31,684 bases of DNA, taken from NCBI GenBank assembly GCA_964481705.1, contig CAYZUC010000026.1:1-31684 (forward strand). Reading direction: 5' to 3'. The notes under the pieces are model-generated. The model worked only from the letters and a program-made list of their open reading frames with translations. It searched no databases and was not told where the DNA came from. A program made the position numbers and the translations under genes. The stretch is from CAYZUC01 sp964481705 (GTDB taxonomy: Bacteria; Bacillota; Clostridia; Lachnospirales; Lachnospiraceae). Shown here one piece after another: positions 1-7,729 of the stretch (position 1 is its first letter; each line of letters starts with the position of its first letter).

Positions 1-677
1 TCCAAAGTCTCCATAATGTGTTTTTCTGTTCCCCGGTCAACGGTATTGAGGATATCAACCACAGCATCCACGCCACCAATAATGGTGTAGTCCTGATTTA
101 CCAGTGAGGACAGCTTGGATTCCAATACTTTCTCAACCTCCTTGATAACATCCGGCGATGTACGATCCATCATCGCAACACGTTTTGCAACATCCGCCTG
201 TCGGTCGGGTGGCAAAGATCCGATAATCTGAGCCGCCTGAGACGGATTCAGATAGGACAGAATCAAAGCTATCGTCTGTGGATGCTCGTCCTGAATAAAG
301 TTAAGTAATTGAGAGGCATCCGTTTTACGTACAAATTCAAATGGTTTCACCTGTAGGGAAGCCGTCAGACGACTGATAACGTCCACTGCTTTATCCGCGC
401 CAAGTGCCTTCTCCAGAAGTTCCTTGGCATAGCCAATACCGCCCTCTGCAATGTATTGCTGTGCAAGACATACTTGATAGAATTCGTTGATAACATCCTC
501 TTTTAACTGAGGTGTAACACTTCTGGTATTTGCAATTTCCAGAGTCAGCTCTTCTATTTCTTCTTCCTTCAAATGTTTGAAGATAGTAGAAGATTTCTCC
601 GGTCCCAAGGCGATCAGCAGAATTGCTGCCTTCTGGACACCATTAATTTCTTCGGAGCTCATTGCTTTGCTAGCCAT
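1..677 (-). CDS. fliG: Flagellar motor switch protein FliG, N-terminal 225 residues (runs off left edge)
   Basis: FliG is the rotor protein that joins the MS ring (FliF) to the C ring and carries the torque-generating surface. The minus-strand frame starts at ATG 677-675 (MASKAMSSEEINGVQKAA) and stays open to base 1. The N-terminal FliF-binding domain and the middle domain are present, including the EHPQTIALIL block typical of the FliM-binding middle domain. The C-terminal charged torque helix lies outside the window. Only three bases separate it from the fliF stop. A GGGGG ribosome binding site sits inside the last fliF codons, so the two are probably translationally coupled, which fits the need for matched FliF and FliG amounts. 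Identity is very secure; the only limit is the missing 3' part. Confidence 0.97.
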   Translation of the reverse strand, partial: MASKAMSSEEINGVQKAAILLIALGPEKSSTIFKHLKEEEIEELTLEIANTRSVTPQLKEDVINEFYQVCLAQQYIAEGGIGYAKELLEKALGADKAVDVISRLTASLQVKPFEFVRKTDASQLLNFIQDEHPQTIALILSYLNPSQAAQIIGSLPPDRQADVAKRVAMMDRTSPDVIKEVEKVLESKLSSLVNQDYTIIGGVDAVVDILNTVDRGTEKHIMETL

Positions 678-680
678 GGA

Positions 681-2282
681 TTAATACCCCCATTCATCAT
701 TCAGCCAGTTGCGGAGCAGATTTGCTACCGCCTCCGGATTATCATCCACAAATTTCTCGATCATCATACGGACTTCGGATTTACCTTCGAGATCAATGTC
801 CTCCAGTTCCTGCTGTTCCTGATTACTCTGCAGCAGCGTATCAAGAGACAATTCCTCTTCCTGTTCCACAATACGATCTGAACGCATACTACGTATTACA
901 ACAAATCCAAGGAGTCCAAGAATCAATACGATCAGCACAATCTGCATAATCTCAGCCAGTCCAAAGGCCTGTTTCTCACTTGCCTGGAAGATAGGCTCAT
1001 CATATGCCACAATTGAAATATTTTCTGCTCCGATTCCTGTTGCCTTTGCTACTACATTGTAAATATCCTGGTCAACATCCGTCTTTACTCTCGCACTATT
1101 CGCCGCCTGATATTCTTCAAAGGTAATTCCATCCAGTAAGCCTTGCGCTTTTAAATCATCCTCTTTGTAAATAACATAATGAATCGCTGTGATACCAAGT
1201 GAAGAGCTGTCGTACTTAATCGCTCCCCCGGGATTCTCAGTGTCTGTTATTTTTTCATTTGGCAGATAATCACGAGATTGTTCATCTACCGTAGAATAGG
1301 TGTTCTGATTATCTCCAATCACATAGGTATTTTCTGTATTCGTATCGGTACCCGGAACTCCTCCTCCTCCGGCGGTGCTCTCCGAATTATAGGTATCCTC
1401 ATGGCTTAACACACCCTGTGACTGACCGTCAGCCGGGGTATATGTATGCTCTGTTTGTTTGATTACCGACCAGTCCAAATCAAGATTGGGAACCACTTGA
1501 ACATTGTCGTATATCTTTGAAAGGACAAGAGCGTCCTTGATTTCCTTTTTTACGGCTGTCTCATACTGCTGTTTGTAGGATAAACGATTGCTTGCGCTTC
1601 CTGCACTTGAGGAATCGTCCTCACCAGAAAAAAGAAGTGCTCCCATGGAATCCAATATCACAATATTCTCTGTCGTTTTATTCCCCAAAGCAGTTGCAAC
1701 AAAGCGAGCAAGCGATGCTGCTGTCTCAGGTTCCATCTCACTGTTCAGTGTCAACATTACTGTGGCGTAAGATTCTTCCTTTTCCGCAATCAGTGTCCCA
1801 TCATCCTCAGGAATGGACAGATTAACGCTTGCCGCATCAACCGTTTCCATCGTGGCGAGTTCTTTTGAGATTTTATCCTCATAGTACAATTTGTAACGTT
1901 TTTCTTTATCCGATTCTGTAGATGAAAAACCACCATCAAAAACATTCTCAATACTATATCCGGCTGTCGGAATACTATTAGCACCAAGAAGGAGTGTAGC
2001 ATCCGATAACTGCGACTTCAAAATCTTAATCGTAAGACCATCATCCGAAATCTGATAGGTCATATCCTTGCCCACTAATAAATCTTTAATCTCGGATGCC
2101 TGCTTGGTATCATCGCATACAATCAAAGTTTCATACTGTGGTCTTGTAAAAATAGTCACCAAAACGACCAAAGCTACCAACACGCCTGCTGCGACGCTGA
2201 TAATAATGGTCTTTTGTTTTGCTGTAAATTTATTCCACCACTCCAAAATCCTTTTTGGAATTTCTCTTAATCTGTCTGCCAT
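681..2282 (-). CDS. fliF: Flagellar MS-ring protein FliF
   Basis: FliF forms the membrane-supramembrane ring of the flagellar basal body. The 533-residue product has a first membrane segment at about residues 25-45 (IIISVAAGVLVALVVLV) and a second at about 445-465. Between them lie the ring-building motifs of the periplasmic-side region. The cytoplasmic tail after the second segment ends in DDNPEAVANLLRNWL, the FliG-binding helix. I chose ATG 2282-2280 because AGGAG lies 8 bases upstream; an in-frame TTG at 2288 is only 2 bases from that site. A serine/glycine-rich stretch near residues 300-340 is the variable linker usual in this family. The gene lies between fliE (54-base gap) and fliG (3-base gap). 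Confidence 0.97.
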   Translation of the reverse strand: MADRLREIPKRILEWWNKFTAKQKTIIISVAAGVLVALVVLVTIFTRPQYETLIVCDDTKQASEIKDLLVGKDMTYQISDDGLTIKILKSQLSDATLLLGANSIPTAGYSIENVFDGGFSSTESDKEKRYKLYYEDKISKELATMETVDAASVNLSIPEDDGTLIAEKEESYATVMLTLNSEMEPETAASLARFVATALGNKTTENIVILDSMGALLFSGEDDSSSAGSASNRLSYKQQYETAVKKEIKDALVLSKIYDNVQVVPNLDLDWSVIKQTEHTYTPADGQSQGVLSHEDTYNSESTAGGGGVPGTDTNTENTYVIGDNQNTYSTVDEQSRDYLPNEKITDTENPGGAIKYDSSSLGITAIHYVIYKEDDLKAQGLLDGITFEEYQAANSARVKTDVDQDIYNVVAKATGIGAENISIVAYDEPIFQASEKQAFGLAEIMQIVLIVLILGLLGFVVIRSMRSDRIVEQEEELSLDTLLQSNQEQQELEDIDLEGKSEVRMMIEKFVDDNPEAVANLLRNWLNDEWGY

Positions 2283-2336
2283 CTCCAATACTCCTAACCC
2301 TTTTCATCCGTACTAACGAAACAAAGCAGATACCGA

Positions 2337-2651
2337 TTATATCTGCATCTGCATGATTTCCTTGTATGCCTCAATAAACTTGTCACGTAGAGCAACCGTA
2401 TATTGTAGGGATGTCGAAGCCTTAGCCTGAGCAATGGCCAGATCATGCGTATTATCTGTGAGTCCCAGAGAAAGCTTAATTTCTTCCTCCTCGGCATCAT
2501 TCAAATAACTGTTCGTCTCATCAAGCTGACTGACTGCAGTATTCAAAAAGCGGTCAAAGCTCTGATCATTTGGTAAAGTTGCGGTAGAACTCTTTGTCGC
2601 TGCCGTTTTAATAGCATCCGAGCTCACATTAAGTAAAGATGAAATATCCAT
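2337..2651 (-). CDS. fliE: Flagellar hook-basal body protein FliE
   Basis: FliE is the small adaptor between the MS ring and the proximal rod. The 104-residue product matches the family length and ends with the conserved C-terminal block SLQYTVALRDKFIEAYKEI. ATG 2651-2649 is preceded by GGGGGAA at about 7 bases. The longer in-frame reading that begins MCVHNAGW would have no such site and runs into the intergenic gap, so it was not used. It lies between flgC (54-base gap) and fliF (54-base gap), the standard place in Gram-positive flagellar operons. Confidence 0.95.
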   Translation of the reverse strand: MDISSLLNVSSDAIKTAATKSSTATLPNDQSFDRFLNTAVSQLDETNSYLNDAEEEEIKLSLGLTDNTHDLAIAQAKASTSLQYTVALRDKFIEAYKEIMQMQI

Positions 2652-2705
2652 TTTCTTCCCCCATCCTGCGTTATGCACGCACAATTACATAATTAAATAC
2701 GCGAT

Positions 2706-3164
2706 TTACGTACGCCCAATGTCAAATCCTTTCATTGCCATTGTTTTACTCGTCGTAAACGCGGTCGTGTTGGCTTCATAAGCACGACTTGCGTCAATCA
2801 TATTTGTCATTTCTGTAATAATATCAACATTGGGATACCATACATATCCGTCGTCATCTGCGTCCGGATGGGCTGGATCATATACCTTTTTCATTTCGGT
2901 AGAATCATCCTCATATACGCCGCCAACCTTTACTCCATCTCCGCCAAAACGATTGTATCTGCTTTGTGTTGATGCCAGCATACTACTGAAGGTTGCACGC
3001 TGGTCTGTCTTTTCATGGAAGGTAACCACCTTACGCACATAAGGAGTACCATCCTCGGTGCGTGTTGTATTTGCGTTAGCAACGTTCTCCGAAATAATAT
3101 CCATACGATAACGCTGCGCTGTCATACCGGATGCATTAATTCCAAACGAATTAAATATACTCAT
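2706..3164 (-). CDS. flgC: Flagellar proximal rod protein FlgC
   Basis: FlgC is a proximal rod component exported through the flagellar type III apparatus. The 152-residue protein begins MSIFNSFGINASGMTAQRYR and carries the rod-protein motif ISENVANANTTRTEDG near residue 25. The C-terminal helix INMIDASRAYEAN-like block (seen as NMIDASRAYEANTTAF) is the family C-terminal signature. The start has AAAGGA 7 bases upstream. The gene is 22 bases after flgB and 54 bases before fliE. Confidence 0.97.
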   Translation of the reverse strand: MSIFNSFGINASGMTAQRYRMDIISENVANANTTRTEDGTPYVRKVVTFHEKTDQRATFSSMLASTQSRYNRFGGDGVKVGGVYEDDSTEMKKVYDPAHPDADDDGYVWYPNVDIITEMTNMIDASRAYEANTTAFTTSKTMAMKGFDIGRT

Positions 3165-3186
3165 AGGCTCATCCTTTCCGTATTTT

Positions 3187-3576
3187 CTACTTTATAACTG
3201 ACTTGAGATTCTTAAACTCCGAATCCAGACTCTGAATCAATCCGTTATACTTGAGCTGATTGCTCGCTAATTCCACATTTTCATTATCAATATCTACGTT
3301 ATTCCCATCCAAACGATATGAGAAATTTGCACTATCTGTATATACTGTTGCATTCAATCTCCTTGGTTTGATGTTATTCACCTTACTGTCCATGCTCTGA
3401 TACTTGGAATTCTTCAGAGCCTTACGCAAATCTTCTTCAAAAGCAACATCCTGGCGTTTATAACCGGGTGTATCAACATTGGCAATGTTGTCTCCAATAA
3501 TCTGATTACGCAGTGCAGATGCATCCGCTGCCCTGTCCAGCACGTTAATATAGTCAAAAACATTGGTATTAATCAT
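3187..3576 (-). CDS. flgB: Flagellar proximal rod protein FlgB
   Basis: FlgB is the first rod protein and here the first gene of the flagellar operon. The 129-residue product begins MINTNVFDYINVLDRAADAS and carries NIANVDTPGYKRQDVAFE, the rod N-terminal signature. A longer in-frame reading starts at 3624 (MIGILLKHVTR). That would put the start almost at the predicted transcription start and adds residues not seen in FlgB, so ATG 3576 with GGAG 9 bases upstream was chosen. A promoter lies about 55-80 bases upstream (3630-3657), and the codY terminator lies further up, so flgB can be expressed separately from codY. Confidence 0.96.
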   Translation of the reverse strand: MINTNVFDYINVLDRAADASALRNQIIGDNIANVDTPGYKRQDVAFEEDLRKALKNSKYQSMDSKVNNIKPRRLNATVYTDSANFSYRLDGNNVDIDNENVELASNQLKYNGLIQSLDSEFKNLKSVIK

Positions 3577-3629
3577 CCTCACACGCTCCGTTCTTGTGAC
3601 ATGTTTCAACAAAATACCTATCACACTTT

Positions 3630-3657
3630 ATTATAAGGAATTTGTAAAAAAACACAA
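3630..3657 (-). promoter_or_regulatory. Sigma-A-like promoter for the flgB flagellar operon
   Basis: On the minus strand, TTGTGT (3657-3652) is separated by 16 bases from a perfect TATAAT (3635-3630). The predicted start of transcription is near 3623, about 47 bases before the flgB ATG. No sigma-28 or sigma-54 pattern was seen. The placement just below the codY terminator supports independent transcription of the flagellar operon by the housekeeping sigma factor. Confidence 0.7.
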
Positions 3658-3741
3658 GGGCTTTTTTGAAAAAACTACTTTATATTGTGTGTTTTCTATT
3701 TTACCCCCACTACAATTTGGGGTTATGTAAATCACTGGAAG

Positions 3742-3778
3742 AAAAAAGGATTCATGCGGTTTCCCGTACAAATCCTTT
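3742..3778 (-). terminator. Intrinsic terminator after codY
   Basis: On the minus strand AAAGGATT (3778-3771) pairs with AATCCTTT (3752-3745). The inner arms TGTACGG and CCGCATG pair imperfectly around a GAAA tetraloop. A run of six T follows (3747-3742). It lies 36 bases after the codY stop and upstream of the flgB promoter. Confidence 0.8.
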
Positions 3779-3813
3779 CGTCTTTTCACTTCGATATCCA
3801 TTCGAAATGGTAT

Positions 3814-4599
3814 CTACAACTTTTTCTGTTCTTTTATTTCCTTAATCTCGTCAAAGACCACATCATTCAAAACCTTGATATAAGTTCCTTTCATTCCTGA
3901 AGAACGTGATTCGATGACACCTGCACTTTCAAATTTACGAAGTGCATTAACAATCACAGAACGTGTAATTCCAACTCTGTCTGCAATCTTGCTTGCCACC
4001 AGTATCCCTTCATTGCCATCTAACTCATCAAAGATGTGAACAATGGCTTCCATCTCAGAAAATGACAAGGTACTGAGTGCAGATTTTACAACCTGTAGCC
4101 TTCTGGATTCTTCAGCGCTTTCTTCGTTTACGGAACGTAACATCTCAAGTCCCACCACGGTAGCACCATACTCACAAAGGATGATATCATCAATTGTGTA
4201 GTCCTCTTTGGTCTTGTAAATGAATAACGTACCAAGACGCTCACCTGCAATATCAATCGGTGTAATGATTGCCTGATACTTTTCACTGTCTTCACCTTCA
4301 AAACCAAGTGTCTCCAAATTCACATTTTCCTTCGTCGAAAGGATTCCAAGCAAACGTTCATTCAACAGCTTGTCAATAAAGCTTCCTACTTTATACTGTA
4401 GCAAATCTTCTATCCATGGAGTATTGTCATAACTTCCGGTTCCCAAAATCTTACCCTTTTTACTGATAACAAGAACATTGGAGGTGACGATCTCCTTCAT
4501 GACGCTACAGATATCGTTGAACACGACCTTGCTGGTGCTGTTATTGTGCAACAGCTTGTTAATTTTCCTCGTTTTGTCTAATAATTGCACACTACTCAC
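3814..4599 (-). CDS. codY: Global nutrient-state repressor CodY
   Basis: CodY is a GAF-plus-winged-helix repressor that in Firmicutes senses branched-chain amino acids and GTP. The 261-residue product has an N-terminal GAF domain, a linker helix, and a C-terminal helix-turn-helix (VASKIADRVGITRSVIVNAL) nearly identical to B. subtilis CodY, so its DNA target should be similar. I place the start at GTG 4599-4597, giving MSSVQLLDKTRKIN. GGGGG lies 8 bases upstream and this matches the family N-terminus; the longer frame begins at TTG 4614 inside the ribosome binding region. The GAF ligand loop differs strongly from B. subtilis: the NDRMKK segment holding Arg61 aligns with NTPWIE. Effector response may therefore differ. 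It has its own promoter and terminator. Confidence 0.96.
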   Translation of the reverse strand: MSSVQLLDKTRKINKLLHNNSTSKVVFNDICSVMKEIVTSNVLVISKKGKILGTGSYDNTPWIEDLLQYKVGSFIDKLLNERLLGILSTKENVNLETLGFEGEDSEKYQAIITPIDIAGERLGTLFIYKTKEDYTIDDIILCEYGATVVGLEMLRSVNEESAEESRRLQVVKSALSTLSFSEMEAIVHIFDELDGNEGILVASKIADRVGITRSVIVNALRKFESAGVIESRSSGMKGTYIKVLNDVVFDEIKEIKEQKKL

Positions 4600-4632
4600 G
4601 TAATTTGCCCCCAATTCTCTTTTGATTATTAA

Positions 4633-4661
4633 ATATTATCATAAAAAAACGCGAAAATCAA
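4633..4661 (-). promoter_or_regulatory. Probable codY promoter, overlapping the topA terminator
   Basis: TTGATT (4661-4656) and TAATAT (4638-4633) on the minus strand are 17 bases apart. The -35 lies in the loop of the topA terminator hairpin and the spacer covers its 3' arm and T-tract. The predicted start is about 26-30 bases before the codY GTG. The elements are imperfect, so the call is moderate. Confidence 0.5.
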
Positions 4662-4674
4662 TGGATTTCGCGCT
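4643..4674 (-). terminator. Intrinsic terminator after topA
   Basis: Minus-strand CGCGAAA (4672-4666) pairs perfectly with TTTCGCG (4656-4650) around a 9-base loop, followed directly by seven T (4649-4643). It starts about 8 bases after the topA stop. Confidence 0.85.
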
Positions 4675-4681
4675 TTTTATG

Positions 4682-6772
4682 TCATTTTGTTACATTTTTA
4701 TCTGCTAAGGTTACATAACCACACTCCTGATTCAGACATTGAAGTTTATTTCCCTTCTCCACAAGAACGCCTCCACACTGCGGACACTTCTGTGCTGACG
4801 GCTTTTGCCATGACATAAAATCACAATCGGGATAGCCTTCGCATCCATAGTATTTACGTCCCTTCTTCGTCTTCTTCAAAACGATTTCCTTACCACATTT
4901 CGGACACGTAACACCAATCTTCTCGAAATAAGGCTTCGTAAATCGGCAATCCGGAAATCCCGGGCAGGCTAAAAATCGTCCATGAGGACCATACTTGATA
5001 ACCATATTTTTTCCACATACTTCGCAGAGTTCATCCGTCACTTCATCTTCAATCTTAATTTCTGCAAGTTCTTTCTGAGCAAGATCTACCGCTTCGTGGA
5101 GATCCGGGTAAAAATTGCTGACTACCGTCTTCCATTTTACATTTCCTTCTTCTACTCCATCAAGTAAAGACTCGAGATTTGCTGTAAAATTAACATCTAC
5201 TATGCTTGGAAATGCTTCCTTCATGATACGATTTACGACTTCGCCAAGCTCTGTCACATAAAGATTTTTATTCTCTTTCGCAACATATCTTCTTGCCAAT
5301 ATCGTCGTTATCGTTGGCGCATACGTACTTGGACGGCCAATACCTAATTCTTCAAGTGTCTTAACCAGTGAGGCCTCGGTATAATGTGCCGGGGGCTGTG
5401 TAAAGTGCTGTTTTCCTTCCAAATTATCCAAAGTCAGCTTGGTATTCTGATCCATACCCTTGATTAAAACATTCTGTTCCTCTTTGTCGTCCTCTTCCAT
5501 GGTATATACCGTCATAAATCCTTCAAAACGGACTTTCGATGTAGATATCGTAAAGATATATTCTCCTCCCTTAATCCGAATCGACATGGTCTCATAAACC
5601 GCCGGCGACATCTGACTAGCGGTGAAACGCTTCCATATCAGCTGATAGAGACGATATTGATCTCTGGAGAGAGACTCCTTGATCTCAAGTGGTATGCGTT
5701 TGATATCTGTAGGACGTATTGCTTCATGCGCATCCTGAATCTTCTTGGCTTCTTTCTTTTCCCCCTGCTTTTGACCGACAAACTCTTCGCCATAGGTATT
5801 TACAATATACTCGTGTGCATTTTTCTCCGCTTCTTCCGAGATACGGGTAGAGTCTGTACGAAGATAGGAAATGAGACCTATCGTACCGCTTCCTTTGATA
5901 TCAATTCCTTCGTAAAGCTGCTGGGCCAGACGCATAGTCTTCTGAGTAGAAAAGTTCAGCGCTTTACTTGCTTCCTGCTGTAAGGTGCTGGTAGTAAAAG
6001 GTACCGGTGCTTTCTTTACACGTTCCCCTTTTTTCACGTCCTTAATCTGATATTTAACACCTTTGAGAGCCTTTTCAATTTCAGCAACCTGTTCCTTAGA
6101 GGTAATATTCATCTTGCCCTCTTCGGTACCATAGAACTTCGCATTTAGTAGTTTCTTTTCTCCTGCTGCCTTGAACTGAGCTTCCATTGTCCAATACTCT
6201 TCTGGAATAAACTCATTAATCTTCTCTTCCCGGTCACAAATAATACGTAACGCTACCGACTGCACTCTTCCGGCGCTTAATCCTCTTTTCACCTTAGCCC
6301 AAAGCAATGGTGATATCCCATATCCCACCATTCGGTCAAGAACGCGTCTTGCCTGCTGTGCATCTACCAAATCCATATCTATTTCACGTGCTGTTTTTAA
6401 GGATTCTTTAACTGCTGTTTTTGTAATTTCATTGAAAGTGATTCTATACACCTTTTTACTCTTATTCTCTTCCAGTTTGAGAGATTTCAGAAGGTGCCAG
6501 GAAATTGCCTCTCCCTCCCGGTCAGGGTCAGTTGCGAGATAAATCTTATCGGCCTTCTTAACTTCCTTACGAAGTGATGCTAACAAATCCCCTTTTCCTC
6601 TTATTGTGATATATCTGGGCTCAAAATCATGCTCCACATCAATACCAAGTGTACTCTTTGGTAAATCTCTGACATGTCCCATACTTGCTGTAACTTCATA
6701 GTTAGCCCCCAGAAACTTCTTAATGGTCTTCACCTTAGCCGGTGATTCCACGATTACCAGACTTTTTGCCAT
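4682..6772 (-). CDS. topA: DNA topoisomerase I
   Basis: Type IA topoisomerase that relaxes negative supercoils. The 696-residue product begins MAKSLVIVESPAKVKTIKKF (Toprim domain) and carries the acidic metal site TDPDREGEA at about 81-89. The catalytic tyrosine lies in LISYLRTDSTR (about residue 303). The last 115 residues hold three four-cysteine zinc ribbons (CEVCG...CPGFPDC, CPKCG...CEGYPDC, CPQCG...CLNQEC), the full C-terminal set. I prefer ATG 6772, with GGGAAGGGA just upstream, over an upstream in-frame start at 6799 that adds nine unrelated residues. It lies 30 bases after dprA. The dprA-topA pairing is conserved in Firmicutes. Confidence 0.97.
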   Translation of the reverse strand: MAKSLVIVESPAKVKTIKKFLGANYEVTASMGHVRDLPKSTLGIDVEHDFEPRYITIRGKGDLLASLRKEVKKADKIYLATDPDREGEAISWHLLKSLKLEENKSKKVYRITFNEITKTAVKESLKTAREIDMDLVDAQQARRVLDRMVGYGISPLLWAKVKRGLSAGRVQSVALRIICDREEKINEFIPEEYWTMEAQFKAAGEKKLLNAKFYGTEEGKMNITSKEQVAEIEKALKGVKYQIKDVKKGERVKKAPVPFTTSTLQQEASKALNFSTQKTMRLAQQLYEGIDIKGSGTIGLISYLRTDSTRISEEAEKNAHEYIVNTYGEEFVGQKQGEKKEAKKIQDAHEAIRPTDIKRIPLEIKESLSRDQYRLYQLIWKRFTASQMSPAVYETMSIRIKGGEYIFTISTSKVRFEGFMTVYTMEEDDKEEQNVLIKGMDQNTKLTLDNLEGKQHFTQPPAHYTEASLVKTLEELGIGRPSTYAPTITTILARRYVAKENKNLYVTELGEVVNRIMKEAFPSIVDVNFTANLESLLDGVEEGNVKWKTVVSNFYPDLHEAVDLAQKELAEIKIEDEVTDELCEVCGKNMVIKYGPHGRFLACPGFPDCRFTKPYFEKIGVTCPKCGKEIVLKKTKKGRKYYGCEGYPDCDFMSWQKPSAQKCPQCGGVLVEKGNKLQCLNQECGYVTLADKNVTK

Positions 6773-6802
6773 GTTTCCCTTCCCAAATAACAGTGCCAAA
6801 TC

Positions 6803-7729
6803 CTACTGTAATTTTACGTAATTATTTTTTCCGCATTCCCCGATATATCCTTCCAGTTGTAGGCTTAATAAGGTCTCCAACAGCTCAGGAACCTGTATTT
6901 TCAAGGATGCTGCTATTTCTTCCAAGCTTTTTGGATAGAAATCAAGGGTAGCATACACCATCTTTTCTCTCTTTTCAAGAAGATTATTTTTTTTCTTTGT
7001 TTTACATGTCAAAAATTCCCTGTATTTCTTTGTGATTGCAAGCTCTTCTAAAAATTTTTCCGGTTTTAGAGCAATACCTGCTCCTTGAGCAATCAATTCA
7101 TTACATCCTTCACTCAGAATATCACCCACTCTTCCCGGAACTGCATAGACATCCTTTCCCTGTTCTAAAGCTCTGGAAACCGTAATTCCGGTTCCGCTTC
7201 TCATTTTCGCTTCAACAACCAGAAGGACATCGGATAGTCCTGAGATAATTCGATTACGAGAGGGAAACTGCTTTGCAATCGGAGGTGCATCCGGCGGATA
7301 CTCTGAAATCAGGCCACCCCGTTCTAGTATCTGTTCATAAATGCTCCTGTTTTCTTCCGGATAAACAACCTCTACACCACACCCCAGAACTCCATAAGTA
7401 CTCCCTCCTGCATCAATCGCAGCTTTTTGGGAAATTCCATCAACACCCCTTGCTAATCCGCTTATTACCGCAATTCCGGCCTCAGCAAGCAGGCTTCCAT
7501 ATTCCCTTGCCATCCACCTCCCATACGCACTGCAGTTTCTGGATCCAACAATGCCAACTGTCATCACATTCTCAGGTGGTAAATGTCCACGAAAATAAAT
7601 CCCTGCCGGAGGATTTGGGATATCCTGCAGTCTTTTCGGATACCTCTGTTCAAAACGTCCACAAAAGATGGTAGGATATGCGTTACTGTTTCTTCCATAA
7701 TTATATTCTGATTTGTCTGTTTCATTCAT
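6803..7729 (-). CDS. dprA: DNA-processing protein DprA (Smf), short N-terminus
   Basis: DprA loads RecA on incoming single-stranded DNA during transformation and is widespread even in bacteria not known to be competent. From ATG 7729 the product has 308 residues. The Rossmann-type core is complete, with VGSRNCSAYGR near 61 and SGLARGVDG near 90. It also has the GLSDVLLVVEA and SGTGITVSRALEQGKDVYAVPG blocks. A winged-helix domain fills the last 55 residues. Only about 18 residues precede the YP that begins the core, so the usual N-terminal SAM/helix-hairpin-helix domain is missing or much reduced. The start overlaps the end of comM by 8 bases. An earlier start (7774) would lie within comM and adds only a hydrophobic stretch. 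Confidence 0.94.
   Translation of the reverse strand: MNETDKSEYNYGRNSNAYPTIFCGRFEQRYPKRLQDIPNPPAGIYFRGHLPPENVMTVGIVGSRNCSAYGRWMAREYGSLLAEAGIAVISGLARGVDGISQKAAIDAGGSTYGVLGCGVEVVYPEENRSIYEQILERGGLISEYPPDAPPIAKQFPSRNRIISGLSDVLLVVEAKMRSGTGITVSRALEQGKDVYAVPGRVGDILSEGCNELIAQGAGIALKPEKFLEELAITKKYREFLTCKTKKKNNLLEKREKMVYATLDFYPKSLEEIAASLKIQVPELLETLLSLQLEGYIGECGKNNYVKLQ

Noticed and set aside
2283..2288. TTG start for fliF two codons upstream
   Set aside because: It lies 2 bases from the AGGAG site, whereas ATG 2282 has 8-base spacing.
3661..3675. Palindrome GTTTTTTCAAAAAAG upstream of flgB as a CodY operator
   Set aside because: Only 8 of 15 positions match AATTTTCWGAAAATT and the central bases differ; A/T-rich leaders give such matches by chance.
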